64,000 bases of DNA from Alitta virens (lineage: Eukaryota; Annelida; Polychaeta; Phyllodocida; Nereididae), in assembly GCA_932294295.1 (NCBI GenBank), contig OW028585.1:16866360-16930359 (forward strand). Direction: 5' to 3'. Both the position numbers and the translations under genes were made by a program. Below the pieces are notes generated by a model. That model was given only the letters and a program-made list of their open reading frames with translations, did not search any database and was not told the origin of the DNA. Below are positions 11,983-25,260 of the stretch, one piece after another; position 1 is the stretch's first letter, and the number at the start of each line of letters is the position of its first letter.

Positions 11983-13693
11983 GGTGTGAACAACAAACCA
12001 AAAAAAGGTGTGAACAACAAACCAAAAAAAGGTGTGAACAACAAACCAAAAAAGGTGTGAACAACAAACCAAAAAAGGTGTGAACAACAAACCAAAAAAA
12101 GGTGTGAACAACAAACCAAAAAAAGGTGTGAACAACAAACCAAAAAAAGGTGTGAACAACAAACCAAAAAAAGGTGTGAACAACAAACCAAAAAAGGTGT
12201 GAACAACAAACCAAAAAAGGTGTGAACAACAAACCAAAAAAAGGTGTGAACAACAAACCAAAAAAGGTGTGAACAACAAACCAAAAAAAGGGTGTGAACA
12301 ACAAACCAAAAAAAGGTGTGAACAACAAACCAAAAAAAGGTGTGAACAACAAACCAAAAAAAGGTGTGAACAACAAACCAAAAAAAGGTGTGAACAACAA
12401 ACCAAAAAAAGGTGTGAACAACAAACCAAAAAAGGTGTGAACAACAAACCAAAAAAGGTGTGAACAACAAACCAAAAAAAGGTGTGAACAACAAACCAAA
12501 AAAGGTGTGAACAACAAACCAAAAAAAGGTGTGAACAACAAACCAAAAAAGGTGCGAACAACAAACCAAAAAAAGGTGCGAACAACAAACCAAAAAAAGG
12601 TGTGAACAACAAACCAAAAAAAGGTGCGAACAACAAACCAAAAAAAGGTGCGAACAACAAACCAAAAAAAGGTGCGAACAACAAACCAAAAAAAGGTGTG
12701 AACAACTAACCAAAAAAAGGTGTGAACAACAAACCAAAAAAAGGTGTGAACAACAAACCAAAAAAAGGTGTGAACAACAAACCAAAAAAAGGTGTGAACA
12801 ACAAACCAAAAAAAGGTGTGAACAACAAACCAAAAAAAGGTGTGAACAACAAACCAAAAAAAGGTGTGAACAACAAACCAAAAAAAGGTGTGAACAACAA
12901 ACCAAAAAAAGGTGTGAACAACAAACCAAAAAAAGGTGTGAACAACAAACCAAAAAAAGGTGTGAACAACAAACCAAAAAAAGGTGTGAACAACAAACCA
13001 AAAAAGGTGTGAACAACAAACCAAAAAAAGGTGTGAACAACAAACCAAAAAAAGGTGTGAACAACAAACCAAAAAAAGGTGTGAACAACAAACCAAAAAA
13101 AGGTGTGAACAACAAACCAAAAAAAGGTGTGAACAACAAACCAAAAAAGGTGTGAACAACAAACCAAAAAAGGTTTGAACAACAAACCATAAAAAGGTGT
13201 GAACAACAAACCAAAAAAGGTGTGAACAACAAACCAAAAAAGGTGTGAACAACAAACCAAAAAAAGGGTGTGAACAACAAACCAAAAAAAGGTGTGAACA
13301 ACAAACCAAAAAAAGGTGTGAACAACAAACCAAAAAAAGGTGTGAACAACAAACCAAAAAAAGGTGTGAACAACAAACAAACAAAGTGTGAACAACAAAC
13401 CAAAAAAGGTGTGAACAACAAACCAAAAAAAGGTGTGAACAACAAACCAAAAAAAGGTGTGAACAACAAACCAAAAAAAGGTGTGAACAACAAACCAAAA
13501 AAAGGTGTGAACAACAAACCAAAAAAAGGTGTGAACAACAAACCAATAAAAGGTGTGAACAACAAACCAAAAAAAGGTGTGAACAACAAACCAAAAAAAG
13601 GTGTGAACAACAAACCAAAAAAAGGTGTGAACAACAAACCAAAAAAAGGTGTGAACAACAAACCAAAAAAGGTGTGAACAACAAACAAAAAAA
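11983..13693 (+). repeat. Longest D24 run, ~71 monomers
   Basis: 1.7 kb of almost pure D24, with one B22 monomer near 13371-13392. Five cores read GTGCG (12551, 12575, 12623, 12647, 12671). A CTA substitution at 12706 creates the stop that ends one very long minus-strand frame. A single GGTTTG core with a following CCATA tail occurs near 13173. A pure 24-bp stretch at about 12717-13005 gives a plus-strand frame. Confidence 0.9.
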
Positions 13694-14829
13694 GGTGTGA
13701 ACAACAAACAAAGTGTGAACAACAAACAAACAAAGTGTGAACAACAAACAAACAAAGTGTGAACAACAAACAAAAAAAGTGTGAACAACAAACAAAAAAA
13801 GTGTGAACAACAAACAAAGTGTGAACAACAAACAAACAAAGTGTGAACAACAAACAAAAAAAGTGTGAACAACAAACAAAGTGTGAACAACAAACAAACA
13901 AAGTGTGAACAACAAACAAACAAAGTGTGAATAACAAACAAACAAAGTGTGAACAACAAACAAAAAAAGTGTGAACAACAAACAAACAAAGTGTGAGCAA
14001 CATACAAAGTATGAACAACAAACAAAAAAAGTGTGAACAACAAACAAAAAAAGTGTGAACAACAAACAAACAAAGTGTGAACAACAAACAAAAAAAGTGT
14101 GAACAACAAACAAAGTGTGAACAACAAACAAACAAAGTGAGAACAACAAACAAACAAAGTGTGAACAACAAACAAACAAAGTGTGAACAACAAACCAAAA
14201 AAGGTGTGAACAACAAACAAAGTGTGAACAACAAACAAACAAAGTGTGAACAACAAACAAACAAAATGTGAACAACAAACAAAAAAAGTGTGAACAACAA
14301 ACAAAAAAAGTGTGAACAACAAACAAACAAAGTGTGAACAACAAACAAAAAAAGTGTGAACAACAAACAAAGTGTGAACAACAAACAAACAAAGTGAGAA
14401 CAACAAACAAACAAAGTGTGAACAACAAACAAACAAAGTGTGAACAACAAACAAAAAAAGTGTGAACAACAAACAAACAAAGTGTGAACAACAAACAAAG
14501 TGTGAACAACAAACAAAAAAAGTGTGAACAACAAACAAACAAAGTGTGAACAACAAACAAACAAAGTGTGAACAACAAACAAACAAAATGTGAGCAACAA
14601 ACAAACAAAGTGTGAACAACAAACAAACAAAGTGTGAACAACAAACAAACATAGTGTGAACAACAAACAAACAAAGTGTGAACAACAAACAAACAAAGTG
14701 TGAACAACAAACAAACATAGTGTGAACAACAAACAAACAAAGTGTGAACAACAAACAAACAAAGTGTGAACAACAAACAAAAAAAGTGTGAACAACAAAC
14801 AAACAAAGTGTGAACAACAAACAAACAAA
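13694..14829 (+). repeat. Long (type-2) spacer, ~1136 bp
   Basis: B22/A22/C18 spacer opening with the canonical Domain III order and the first ATAC form of the marker (GTGTGAGCAAC at 13991). It then adds a second half with GTGAGAAC cores (about 14131 and 14395), one lone D monomer (about 14181), two AAAATGTGA variants, and CATAGTG monomers (about 14650 and 14716) just before the next D24 run. Confidence 0.85.
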
Positions 14830-15665
14830 GTGTGAACAACAAACCAAAAAAGGTGTGAACAACAAACCAAAAAAAGGTGTGAACAACAAACCAAAAAAAG
14901 GTGTGAACAACAAACCAAAAAAAGGTGTGAACAACAAACCAAAAAAAGGTGTGAACAACAAACCAAAAAAAGGTGTGAACAACAAACCAAAAAAAGGTGT
15001 GAACAACAAACCAAAAAAAGGTGTGAAGAACAAACCAAAAAAAGGTGTGAAGAACAAACCAAAAAAAGGTGTGAAGAACAAACCAAAAAAAGGTGTGAAC
15101 AACAAACCAAAAAAAGGTGTGAACAACAAACCAAAAAAAGGTGTGAACAACAAACCAAAAAAAGGTGTGAACAACAAACCAAAAAAAGGTGTGAACAACA
15201 AACCAAAAAAAGGTGTGAACAACAAACCAAAAAAAGGTGTGAACAACAAACCAAAAAAAGGTGTGAACAACAAACCAAAAAAGGTGTGAACAACAAACCA
15301 AAAAAAGGTGTGAACAACAAACCAAAAAAAGGTGTGAACAACAAACCAAAAAAAGGTGTGAACAACAAACCAAAAAAAGGTGTGAACAACAAACCAAAAA
15401 AAGGTGTGAACAACAAACCAAAAAAAGGTGTGAACAACAAACCAAAAAAAGGATGTGTACAACAAACCAAAAAAAGGTGTGAACAACAAACCAAAAAAAG
15501 GTGTGAACAACAAACCAAAAAAAGGTGTGAACAACAAACCAAAAAAAGGTGTGAACAACAAACCAAAAAAAGGTGTGAACAACAAACCAAAAAAAGGTGT
15601 GAACAACAAACCAAAAAAAGGTGTGAACAACAAACCAAAAAAGGTGTGAACAACAAACCAAAAAA
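14830..15665 (+). repeat. D24 run, ~35 monomers, with AAGAAC triplet
   Basis: Three consecutive monomers carry GAAGAAC in place of GAACAAC (15020, 15044, 15068). A GGATGTGTAC variant at 15451 recurs at 18125, 2674 bp away, marking a segmental copy. Confidence 0.9.
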
Positions 15666-16802
15666 GGTGTGAACAACAAACAAAGTGTGAACAACAAACA
15701 AACAAAGTGTGAACAACAAACAAACAAAGTGTGAACAACAAACAAAAAAAGTGTGAACAACAAACAAAAAAAGTGTGAACAACAAACAAAGTGTGAACAA
15801 CAAACAAACAAAGTGTGAACAACAAACAAAAAAAGTGTGAACAACAAACAAAGTGTGAACAACAAACAAACAAAGTGTGAACAACAAACAAACAAAGTGT
15901 GAATAACAAACAAACAAAGTGTGAACAACAAACAAAAAAAGTGTGAACAACAAACAAACAAAGTGTGAGCAACATACAAAGTATGAACAACAAACAAAAA
16001 AAGTGTGAACAACAAACAAAAAAAGTGTGAACAACAAACAAACAAAGTGTGAACAACAAACAAAAAAAGCGTGAACAACAAACAAAGTGTGAACAACAAA
16101 CAAACAAAGTGAGAACAACAAACAAACAAAGTGTGAACAACAAACAAACAAAGTGTGAACAACAAACCAAAAAAGGTGTGAACAACAAACAAAGTGTGAA
16201 CAACAAACAAACAAAGTGTGAACTACAAACAAACAAAGTGTGAACAACAAACAAAAAAAGTGTGAACAACAAACAAAAAAAGGTGTGAACAACAAACAAA
16301 CAAAGTGTGAACAACAAACAAAAAAAGTGTGAACAACAAACAAAGTGTGAACAACAAACAAACAAAGTGAGAACAACAAACAAACAAAGTGTGAACAACA
16401 AACAAACAAAGTGTGAACAACAAACAAAAAAAGTGTGAACAACAAACAAACAAAGTGTGAACAACAAACAAAGTGTGAACAACAAACAAAAAAAGTGTGA
16501 ACAACAAACAAACAAAGTGTGAACAACAAACAAACAAAGTGTGAACAACAAACAAACAAAGTGTGAACAACAAACAAACAAAGTGTGAACAACAAACAAA
16601 CAAAGTGTGAACAACAAACAAACATAGTGTGAACAACAAACAAACAAAGTGTGAACAACAAACAAACAAAGTGTGAACAACAAACAAACATAGTGTGAAC
16701 AACAAACAAACAAAGTGTGAACAACAAACAAACAAAGTGTGAACAACAAACAAAAAAAGTGTGAACAACAAACAAACAAAGTGTGAACAACAAACAAACA
16801 AA
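15666..16802 (+). repeat. Long (type-2) spacer, ~1137 bp
   Basis: Similar in length and order to the preceding type-2 spacer, with the ATAC marker at 15963. It adds two point variants that recur downstream: GCGTGAAC (about 16069) and GTGTGAACTAC (about 16218, CTA at 16223). CATAGTG monomers occur near 16624 and 16690. Confidence 0.85.
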
Positions 16803-17256
16803 GTGTGAACAACAAACCAAAAAAGGTGTGAACAACAAACCAAAAAAAGGTGCGAACAACAAACCAAAAAAAGGTGTGAACAACAAACCAAAAAAAGGTG
16901 TGAACAACAAACCAAAAAAAGGTGTGAACAACAAACCAAAAAAAGGTGTGAACAACAAACCAAAAAAAGGTGTGAACAACAAACCAAAAAAAGGTGTGAA
17001 GAACAAACCAAAAAAAGGTGTGAAGAACAAACCAAAAAAAGGTGTGAACAACAAACCAAAAAAAGGTGTGAACAACAAACCAAAAAAAGGTGTGAACAAC
17101 AAACCAAAAAAAGGTGTGAACAACAAACCAAAAAAAGGTGTGAACAACAAACCAAAAAAAGGTGTGAACAACAAACCAAAAAAAGGTGTGAAGAACAAAC
17201 CAAAAAAAGGTGTGAAGAACAAACCAAAAAAAGGTGTGAAGAACAAACCAAAAAAA
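16803..17256 (+). repeat. D24 run, ~19 monomers, AAGAAC pair and triplet
   Basis: The third monomer has a GTGCG core (16849). GAAGAAC variants occur as a consecutive pair (about 16993) and a consecutive triplet (about 17185). The run has the same length (454 bp) and variant order as 19411-19864, 2608 bp downstream. Confidence 0.9.
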
Positions 17257-18005
17257 GGTGTGAACAACAAACAAACAAAGTGTGAGCAACATACAAAGTA
17301 TGAACAACAAACAAAAAAAGTGTGAACAACAAACAAAAAAAGTGTGAACAACAAACAAACAAAGTGTGAACAACAAACAAAAAAAGCGTGAACAACAAAC
17401 AAAGTGTGAACAACAAACAAACAAAGTGAGAACAACAAACAAACAAAGTGTGAACAACAAACAAACAAAGTGTGAACAACAAACCAAAAAAGGTGTGAAC
17501 AACAAACAAAGTGTGAACAACAAACAAACAAAGTGTGAACTACAAACAAACAAAGTGTGAACAACAAACAAAAAAAGTGTGAACAACAAACAAAAAAAGG
17601 TGTGAACAACAAACAAACAAAGTGTGAACAACAAACAAAAAAAGTGTGAACAACAAACAAAGTGTGAACAACAAACAAACAAAGTGAGAACAACAAACAA
17701 ACAAAGTGTGAACAACAAACAAACAAAGTGTGAACAACAAACAAAAAAAGTGTGAACAACAAACAAACAAAGTGTGAACAACAAACAAAGTGTGAACAAC
17801 AAACAAAAAAAGTGTGAACAACAAACAAACAAAGTGTGAACAACAAACAAACAAAGTGTGAACAACAAACAAACAAAGTGTGAACAACAAACAAACAAAG
17901 TGTGAACAACAAACAAACAAAGTGTGAACAACAAACAAACATAGTGTGAACAACAAACAAAAAAAGTGTGAACAACAAACAAACAAAGTGTGAGCAACAT
18001 ACAAA
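17257..18005 (+). repeat. Type-2 spacer truncated at the marker
   Basis: The D24 run joins one B22 and then directly the GTGTGAGCAAC marker (17280), so the first 13 or so monomers of the usual spacer are missing. The rest follows 15963-16802 closely (GCGTGAAC, GTGAGAAC, GTGTGAACTAC). It ends at a second copy of the marker (17988). Confidence 0.82.
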
Positions 18006-18339
18006 GTATGAACAACAAACCAAAAAAAGGTGTGAACAACAAACCAAAAAAAGGTGTGAACAACAAACCAAAAAAAGGTGTGAACAACAAACCAAAAAAA
18101 GGTGTGAACAACAAACCAAAAAAAGGATGTGTACAACAAACCAAAAAAAGGTGTGAACAACAAACCAAAAAAAGGTGTGAACAACAAACCAAAAAAAGGT
18201 GTGAACAACAAACCAAAAAAAGGTGTGAACAACAAACCAAAAAAAGGTGTGAACAACAAACCAAAAAAAGGTGTGAACAACAAACCAAAAAAAGGTGTGA
18301 ACAACAAACCAAAAAAGGTGTGAACAACAAACCAAAAAA
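18006..18339 (+). repeat. D24 run, ~14 monomers, fused to marker
   Basis: The run starts inside the marker: GTATGAACAAC carries a CCA7 tail instead of CA7. It contains the GGATGTGTAC variant (18125) also seen at 15451. The fusion point looks like a recombination junction. Confidence 0.88.
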
Positions 18340-19410
18340 GGTGTGAACAACAAACAAAGTGTGAACAACAAACAAACAAAGTGTGAACAACAAACAAACA
18401 AAGTGTGAACAACAAACAAAAAAAGTGTGAACAACAAACAAAAAAAGTGTGAACAACAAACAAAGTGTGAACAACAAACAAACAAAGTGTGAACAACAAA
18501 CAAAAAAAGTGTGAACAACAAACAAAGTGTGAACAACAAACAAACAAAGTGTGAACAACAAACAAACAAAGTGTGAATAACAAACAAACAAAGTGTGAAC
18601 AACAAACAAAAAAAGTGTGAACAACAAACAAACAAAGTGTGAGCAACATACAAAGTATGAACAACAAACAAAAAAAGTGTGAACAACAAACAAAAAAAGT
18701 GTGAACAACAAACAAACAAAGTGTGAACAACAAACAAAAAAAGCGTGAACAACAAACAAAGTGTGAACAACAAACAAACAAAGTGAGAACAACAAACAAA
18801 CAAAGTGTGAACAACAAACAAACAAAGTGTGAACAACAAACCAAAAAAGGTGTGAACAACAAACAAAGTGTGAACAACAAACAAACAAAGTGTGAACTAC
18901 AAACAAACAAAGTGTGAACAACAAACAAAAAAAGTGTGAACAACAAACAAAAAAAGGTGTGAACAACAAACAAACAAAGTGTGAACAACAAACAAAAAAA
19001 GTGTGAACAACAAACAAAGTGTGAACAACAAACAAACAAAGTGAGAACAACAAACAAACAAAGTGTGAACAACAAACAAACAAAGTGTGAACAACAAACA
19101 AAAAAAGTGTGAACAACAAACAAACAAAGTGTGAACAACAAACAAAGTGTGAACAACAAACAAAAAAAGTGTGAACAACAAACAAACAAAGTGTGAACAA
19201 CAAACAAACAAAGTGTGAACAACAAACAAACAAAGTGTGAACAACAAACAAACAAAGTGTGAACAACAAACAAACAAAGTGTGAACAACAAACAAACATA
19301 GTGTGAACAACAAACAAACAAAGTGTGAACAACAAACAAACAAAGTGTGAACAACAAACAAACATAGTGTGAACAACAAACAAACAAAGTGTGAACAACA
19401 AACAAACAAA
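18340..19410 (+). repeat. Long (type-2) spacer, ~1071 bp
   Basis: Complete spacer with marker at 18637, GCGTGAAC (about 18743), GTGAGAAC, a lone D monomer, GTGTGAACTAC (CTA at 18897) and CATAGTG monomers near 19298 and 19364. Close copy of 15666-16802, displaced by 2674 bp. Confidence 0.83.
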
Positions 19411-19864
19411 GTGTGAACAACAAACCAAAAAAGGTGTGAACAACAAACCAAAAAAAGGTGCGAACAACAAACCAAAAAAAGGTGTGAACAACAAACCAAA
19501 AAAAGGTGTGAACAACAAACCAAAAAAAGGTGTGAACAACAAACCAAAAAAAGGTGTGAACAACAAACCAAAAAAAGGTGTGAACAACAAACCAAAAAAA
19601 GGTGTGAAGAACAAACCAAAAAAAGGTGTGAAGAACAAACCAAAAAAAGGTGTGAACAACAAACCAAAAAAAGGTGTGAACAACAAACCAAAAAAAGGTG
19701 TGAACAACAAACCAAAAAAAGGTGTGAACAACAAACCAAAAAAAGGTGTGAACAACAAACCAAAAAAAGGTGTGAACAACAAACCAAAAAAAGGTGTGAA
19801 GAACAAACCAAAAAAAGGTGTGAAGAACAAACCAAAAAAAGGTGTGAAGAACAAACCAAAAAAA
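19411..19864 (+). repeat. D24 run, ~19 monomers, copy of 16803-17256
   Basis: Same length and same variant order as 16803-17256: GTGCG third monomer, a GAAGAAC pair, six normal monomers, a GAAGAAC triplet. It ends, like that copy, by joining the GTGTGAGCAAC marker (19888) through one B22. Confidence 0.9.
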
Positions 19865-20727
19865 GGTGTGAACAACAAACAAACAAAGTGTGAGCAACAT
19901 ACAAAGTATGAACAACAAACAAAAAAAGTGTGAACAACAAACAAAAAAAGTGTGAACAACAAACAAACAAAGTGTGAACAACAAACAAAAAAAGCGTGAA
20001 CAACAAACAAAGTGTGAACAACAAACAAACAAAGTGAGAACAACAAACAAACAAAGTGTGAACAACAAACAAACAAAGTGTGAACAACAAACCAAAAAAG
20101 GTGTGAACAACAAACAAAGTGTGAACAACAAACAAACAAAGTGTGAACTACAAACAAACAAAGTGTGAACAACAAACAAAAAAAGTGTGAACAACAAACA
20201 AAAAAAGGTGTGAACAACAAACAAACAAAGTGTGAACAACAAACAAAAAAAGTGTGAACAACAAACAAAGTGTGAACAACAAACAAACAAAGTGAGAACA
20301 ACAAACAAACAAAGTGTGAACAACAAACAAACAAAGTGTGAACAACAAACAAAAAAAGTGTGAACAACAAACAAACAAAGTGTGAACAACAAACAAAGTG
20401 TGAACAACAAACAAAAAAAGTGTGAACAACAAACAAACAAAGTGTGAACAACAAACAAACAAAGTGTGAACAACAAACAAACAAAGTGTGAACAACAAAC
20501 AAACAAAGTGTGAACAACAAACAAACAAAGTGTGAACAACAAACAAACATAGTGTGAACAACAAACAAACAAAGTGTGAACAACAAACAAACAAAGTGTG
20601 AACAACAAACAAACATAGTGTGAACAACAAACAAACAAAGTGTGAACAACAAACAAACAAAGTGTGAACAACAAACAAAAAAAGTGTGAACAACAAACAA
20701 ACAAAGTGTGAACAACAAACAAACAAA
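19865..20727 (+). repeat. Type-2 spacer truncated at the marker
   Basis: Starts at the marker (19888) as in 17257-18005. It carries GCGTGAAC (about 19994), GTGTGAACTAC (CTA at 20148) and two CATAGTG monomers before the next D24 run. Confidence 0.82.
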
Positions 20728-21847
20728 GTGTGAACAACAAACCAAAAAAGGTGTGAACAACAAACCAAAAAAAGGTGCGAACAACAAACCAAAAAAAGGT
20801 GTGAACAACAAACCAAAAAAAGGTGTGAACAACAAACCAAAAAAAGGTGTGAACAACAAACCAAAAAAAGGTGTGAACAACAAACCAAAAAAAGGTGTGA
20901 ACAACAAACCAAAAAAAGGTGTGAAGAACAAACCAAAAAAAGGTGTGAAGAACAAACCAAAAAAAGGTGTGAACAACAAACCAAAAAAAGGTGTGAACAA
21001 CAAACCAAAAAAAGGTGTGAACAACAAACCAAAAAAAGGTGTGAACAACAAACCAAAAAAAGGTGTGAACAACAAACCAAAAAAAGGTGTGAACAACAAA
21101 CCAAAAAAAGGTGTGAAGAACAAACCAAAAAAAGGTGTGAAGAACAAACCAAAAAAAGGTGTGAAGAACAAACCAAAAAAAGGTGTGAACAACAAACCAA
21201 AAAAAGGTGTGAACAACAAACCAAAAAAAGGTGTGAACAACAAACCAAAAAAAGGTGTGAACAACAAACCAAAAAAAGGTGTGAACAACAAACCAAAAAA
21301 AGGTGTGAACAACAAACCAAAAAAGGTGTGAACAACAAACCAAAAAAAGGTGTGAACAACAAACCAAAAAAAGGTGTGAACAACAAACCAAAAAAAGGTG
21401 TGAACAACAAACCAAAAAAAGGTGTGAACAACAAACCAAAAAAAGGTGTGAACAACAAACCAAAACAGGTGTGAACAACAAACCAAAAAAGGTGTGAACA
21501 ACAAACCAAAAAAAGGTGTGAACAACAAACCAAAAAAGGTGTGAACAACAAACCAAAAAAGGTGTGAACAACAAACCAAAAAAAGGGTGTGAACAACAAA
21601 CCAAAAAAAGGTGTGAACAACAAACCAAAAAAAGGTGTGAACAACAAACCAAAAAAAGGTGTGAACAACAAACCAAAAAAAGGTGTGAACAACAAACCAA
21701 AAAAAGGTGTGAACAACAAACCAAAAAAAGTGTGAACAACAAACCAAAAAAAGGTGTGAACAACAAACCAAAAAAAGGTGTGAACAACAAACCAAAAAAA
21801 GGTGTGAACAACAAACCAAAAAAAGGTGTGAACAACAAACCAAAAAA
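20728..21847 (+). repeat. D24 run, ~47 monomers; source or copy of 42270-43198
   Basis: Contains a GTGCG third monomer, a GAAGAAC pair and triplet, a CCAAAACAGG tail variant (about 21461), the 23-24-23-23-25 length ladder (about 21480-21590) and a monomer missing one G (about 21729). The same markers in the same order recur near 42270-43198. Confidence 0.88.
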
Positions 21848-22294
21848 GGTGTGAACAACAAACAAAGTGTGAACAACAAACAAACAAAGTGTGAACAACA
21901 AACAAACAAAGTGTGAACAACAAACAAAAAAAGTGTGAACAACAAACAAAAAAAGTGTGAACAACAGACAAAGTGTGAACAACAAACAAACAAAGTGTGA
22001 ACAACAAACAAAAAAAGTGTGAACAACAAACAAAGTGTGAACAACAAACAAACAAAGTGTGAACAACAAACAAACAAAGTGTGAATAACAAACAAACAAA
22101 GTGTGAACAACAAACAAAAAAAGTGTGAACAACAAACAAACAAAGTGTGAGCAACATACAAAGTATGAACAACAAACAAAAAAAATGTGAACAACAAACA
22201 AACAAAGTGTGAACAACAAACAAACAAAGTGTGAACAACAAACAAAAAAAGTGTGAACAACAAACAAACAAAGTGTGAACAACAAACAAACAAA
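21848..22294 (+). repeat. Spacer, 447 bp, with ACAGAC variant
   Basis: Canonical spacer order less one 22-bp monomer. Carries AACAACAGAC at about 21961 and AAAATGTGAAC after the marker (22145). The ACAGAC variant recurs at about 43312, in the corresponding spacer of the 42-43 kb copy. Confidence 0.85.
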
Positions 22295-22651
22295 GTGTGA
22301 ACAACAAACCAAAAAAGGTGTGAACAACAAACCAAAAAAAGGTGCGAACAACAAACCAAAAAAAGGTGTGAACAACAAACCAAAAAAAGGTGTGAACAAC
22401 AAACCAAAAAAAGGTGTGAACAACAAACCAAAAAAAGGTGTGAACAACAAACCAAAAAAAGGTGTGAACAACAAACCAAAAAAAGGTGTGAACAACAAAC
22501 CAAAAAAAGGTGTGAACAACAAACCAAAAAAAGGTGTGAACAACAAACCAAAAAAAGGTGTGAACAACAAACCAAAAAAAGGTGTGAACAACAAACCAAA
22601 AAAAGGTGTGAACAACAAACCAAAAAAAGGTGTGAACAACAAACCAAAAAA
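22295..22651 (+). repeat. D24 run, 357 bp, 15 monomers
   Basis: One of about eleven runs of the same 357-bp length. The first monomer is 23 bp, the third has a GTGCG core and the last is 23 bp. Flanked by canonical spacers. Confidence 0.9.
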
Positions 22652-23116
22652 GGTGTGAACAACAAACAAAGTGTGAACAACAAACAAACAAAGTGTGAAC
22701 AACAAACAAACAAAGTGTGAACAACAAACAAAAAAACTGTGAACAACAAACAAAAAAAGTGTGAACAACAAACAAAGTGTGAACAACAAACAAACAAAGT
22801 GTGAACAACAAACAAAAAAAGTGTGAACAACAAACAAAGTGTGAACAACAAACAAACAAAGTGTGAACAACAAACAAACAAAGTGTGAATAACAAACAAA
22901 CAAAGTGTGAACAACAAACAAAAAAAGTGTGAACAACAAACAAACAAAGTGTGAGCAACATACAAAGTATGAACAACAAACAAAAAAAGTGTGAACAACA
23001 AACAAACAAAGTGTGAACAACAAACAAACAAAGTGTGAACAACAAACAAACAAAGTGTGAACAACAAACAAAAAAAGTGTGAACAACAAACAAAGTGTGA
23101 ACAACAAACAAACAAA
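22652..23116 (+). repeat. Spacer, 465 bp
   Basis: Canonical monomer order, except that one B22 near the 3' end is replaced by a C18 (about 23077-23094). One CTGTGAAC core variant lies near 22737. Marker at 22949. Confidence 0.85.
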
Positions 23117-25260
23117 GTGTGAACAACAAACCAAAAAAGGTGTGAACAACAAACCAAAAAAAGGTGCGAACAACAAACCAAAAAAAGGTGTGAACAACAA
23201 ACCAAAAAAAGGTGTGAACAACAAACCAAAAAAAGGTGTGAACAACAAACCGAAAAAAGGTGTGAACAACAAACCAAAAAAACGTGTGAACAACAAACCA
23301 AAAAAAGGTGTGAACAACAAACCAAAAAAAGGTGTGAACAACAAACCAAAAAAAGGTGTGAACAACAAACCAAAAAAAGGTGTGAACAACAAACCAAAAA
23401 AAGGTGTGAACAACAAACCAAAAAAAGGTGTGAACAACAAACCAAAAAAAGGTGTGAACAACAAACCAAAAAAGGTGTGAACAACAAACAAAGTGTGAAC
23501 AACAAACAAACAAAGTGTGAACAACAAACAAACAAAGTGTGAACAACAAACAAAAAAAGTGTGAACAACAAACAAAAAAAGTGTGAACAACAAACAAAGT
23601 GTGAACAACAAACAAACAAAGTGTGAACAACAAACAAAAAAAGTGTGAACAACAAACAAAGTGTGAACAACAAACAAACAAAGTGTGAACAACAAACAAA
23701 CAAAGTGTGAATAACAAACAAACAAAGTGTGAACAACAAACAAAAAAAGTGTGAACAACAAACAAACAAAGTGTGAGCAACATACAAAGTATGAACAACA
23801 AACAAAAAAAGTGTGAACAACAAACAAACAAAGTGTGAACAACAAACAAACAAAGTGTGAACAACAAACAAACAAAGTGTGAACAACAAACAAAAAAAGT
23901 GTGAACAACAAACAAACAAAGTGTGAACAACAAACAAACAAAGTGTGAACAACAAACCAAAAAAGGTGTGAACAACAAACCAAAAAAAGGTGCGAACAAC
24001 AAACCAAAAAAGGTGTGAACAACAAACCAAAAAAAGGTGTGAACAACAAACCAAAAAAGGTGTGAACAACAAACCAAAAAAGGTGTGAACAACAAACCAA
24101 AAAAAGGGTGTGAACAACAAACCAAAAAAAGGTGTGAACAACAAACCAAAAAAAGGTGTGAACAACAAACCAAAAAAAGGTGTGAACAACAAACCAAAAA
24201 AAGGTGTGAACAACAAACCAAAAAAAGGTGTGAACAACAAACCAAAAAAAGTGTGAACAACAAACCAAAAAAAGGTGTGAACAACAAACCAAAAAAAGGT
24301 GTGAACAACAAACCAAAAAAAGGTGTGAACAACAAACCAAAAAAAGGTGTGAACAACAAACCAAAAAAGGTGTGAACAACAAACCAAAAAAAGGTGTGAA
24401 CAACAAAGCAAAAAAAGGTGTGAACAACAAACCAAAAAAAGTGTGAACAACAAACCAAAAAAAGGTGTGAACAACAAACCAAAAAAAGGTGTGAACAACA
24501 AACCAAAAAAAGGTGTGAACAACAAACAAACAAAGTGTGAACAACAAACAAACAAAGTGTGAACAACAAACAAAAAAAGTGTGAACAACAAACAAACAAA
24601 GTGTGAACAACAAACAAACAAAGTGTGAACAACAAATCAAAAAAGGTGTGAACAACAAACCAAAAAAAGGTGCGAACAACAAACCAAAAAAAGGTGTGAA
24701 CAACAAACCAAAAAAAGGTGTGAACAACAAACCAAAAAAAGGTGTGAACAACAAACCGAAAAAAGGTGTGAACAACAAACCAAAAAAAGGTGTGAACAAC
24801 AAACCAAAAAAGGGTGTGAACAACAAACCAAAAAAAGGTGTGAACAACAAACCAAAAAAAGGTGTGAACAACAAACCAAAAAAAGGTGTGAACAACAAAC
24901 CAAAAAAAGGTGTGAACAACAAACCAAAAAAAGGTGTGAACAACAAACCAAAAAAAGGTGTGAACAACAAACCAAAAAAGGTGTGAACAACAAACAAAGT
25001 GTGAACAACAAACAAACAAAGTGTGAACAACAAACAAACAAAGTGTGAACAACAAACAAAAAAAGTGTGAACAACAAACAAAAAAAGTGTGAACAACAAA
25101 CAAAGTGTGAACAACAAACAAACAAAGTGTGAACAACAAACAAAAAAAGTGTGAACAACAAACAAAGTGTGAACAACAAACAAACAAAGTGTGAACAACA
25201 AACAAACAAAGTGTGAATAACAAACAAACAAAGTGTGAACAACAAACAAAAAAAGTGTGA
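23101..25260 (+). repeat. 2160-bp HOR, copy 1 of 3
   Basis: The unit contains, in order: D24 run 357 bp (23117-23473), full 469-bp spacer (23474-23942), D24 run 569 bp (23943-24511), a 111-bp piece equal to the last five spacer monomers, D24 run 357 bp beginning with an AAATCA tail (24623-24979), and a 297-bp piece equal to the first 14 spacer monomers. Marker at 23771. Private difference: G at 24408 (CAACAAAGCA) where the other copies have C. Confidence 0.92.

Larger units (their letters stand above)
9991..20727 (+). repeat. Domain II: alternating D24 runs and B/A/C spacers
   Basis: D24 monomers (extra G, tail A3CCA7) appear for the first time at 9991 and then alternate with blocks of B22, A22 and C18. 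Block lengths are irregular (about 70 to 1711 bp of D24) compared with Domain III. Markers used throughout Domain III appear here in an apparently earlier state: GTGTGAGCAAC is followed by AAAC at 10610 and 11544, but by ATAC from 13991 onward. Confidence 0.88.
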
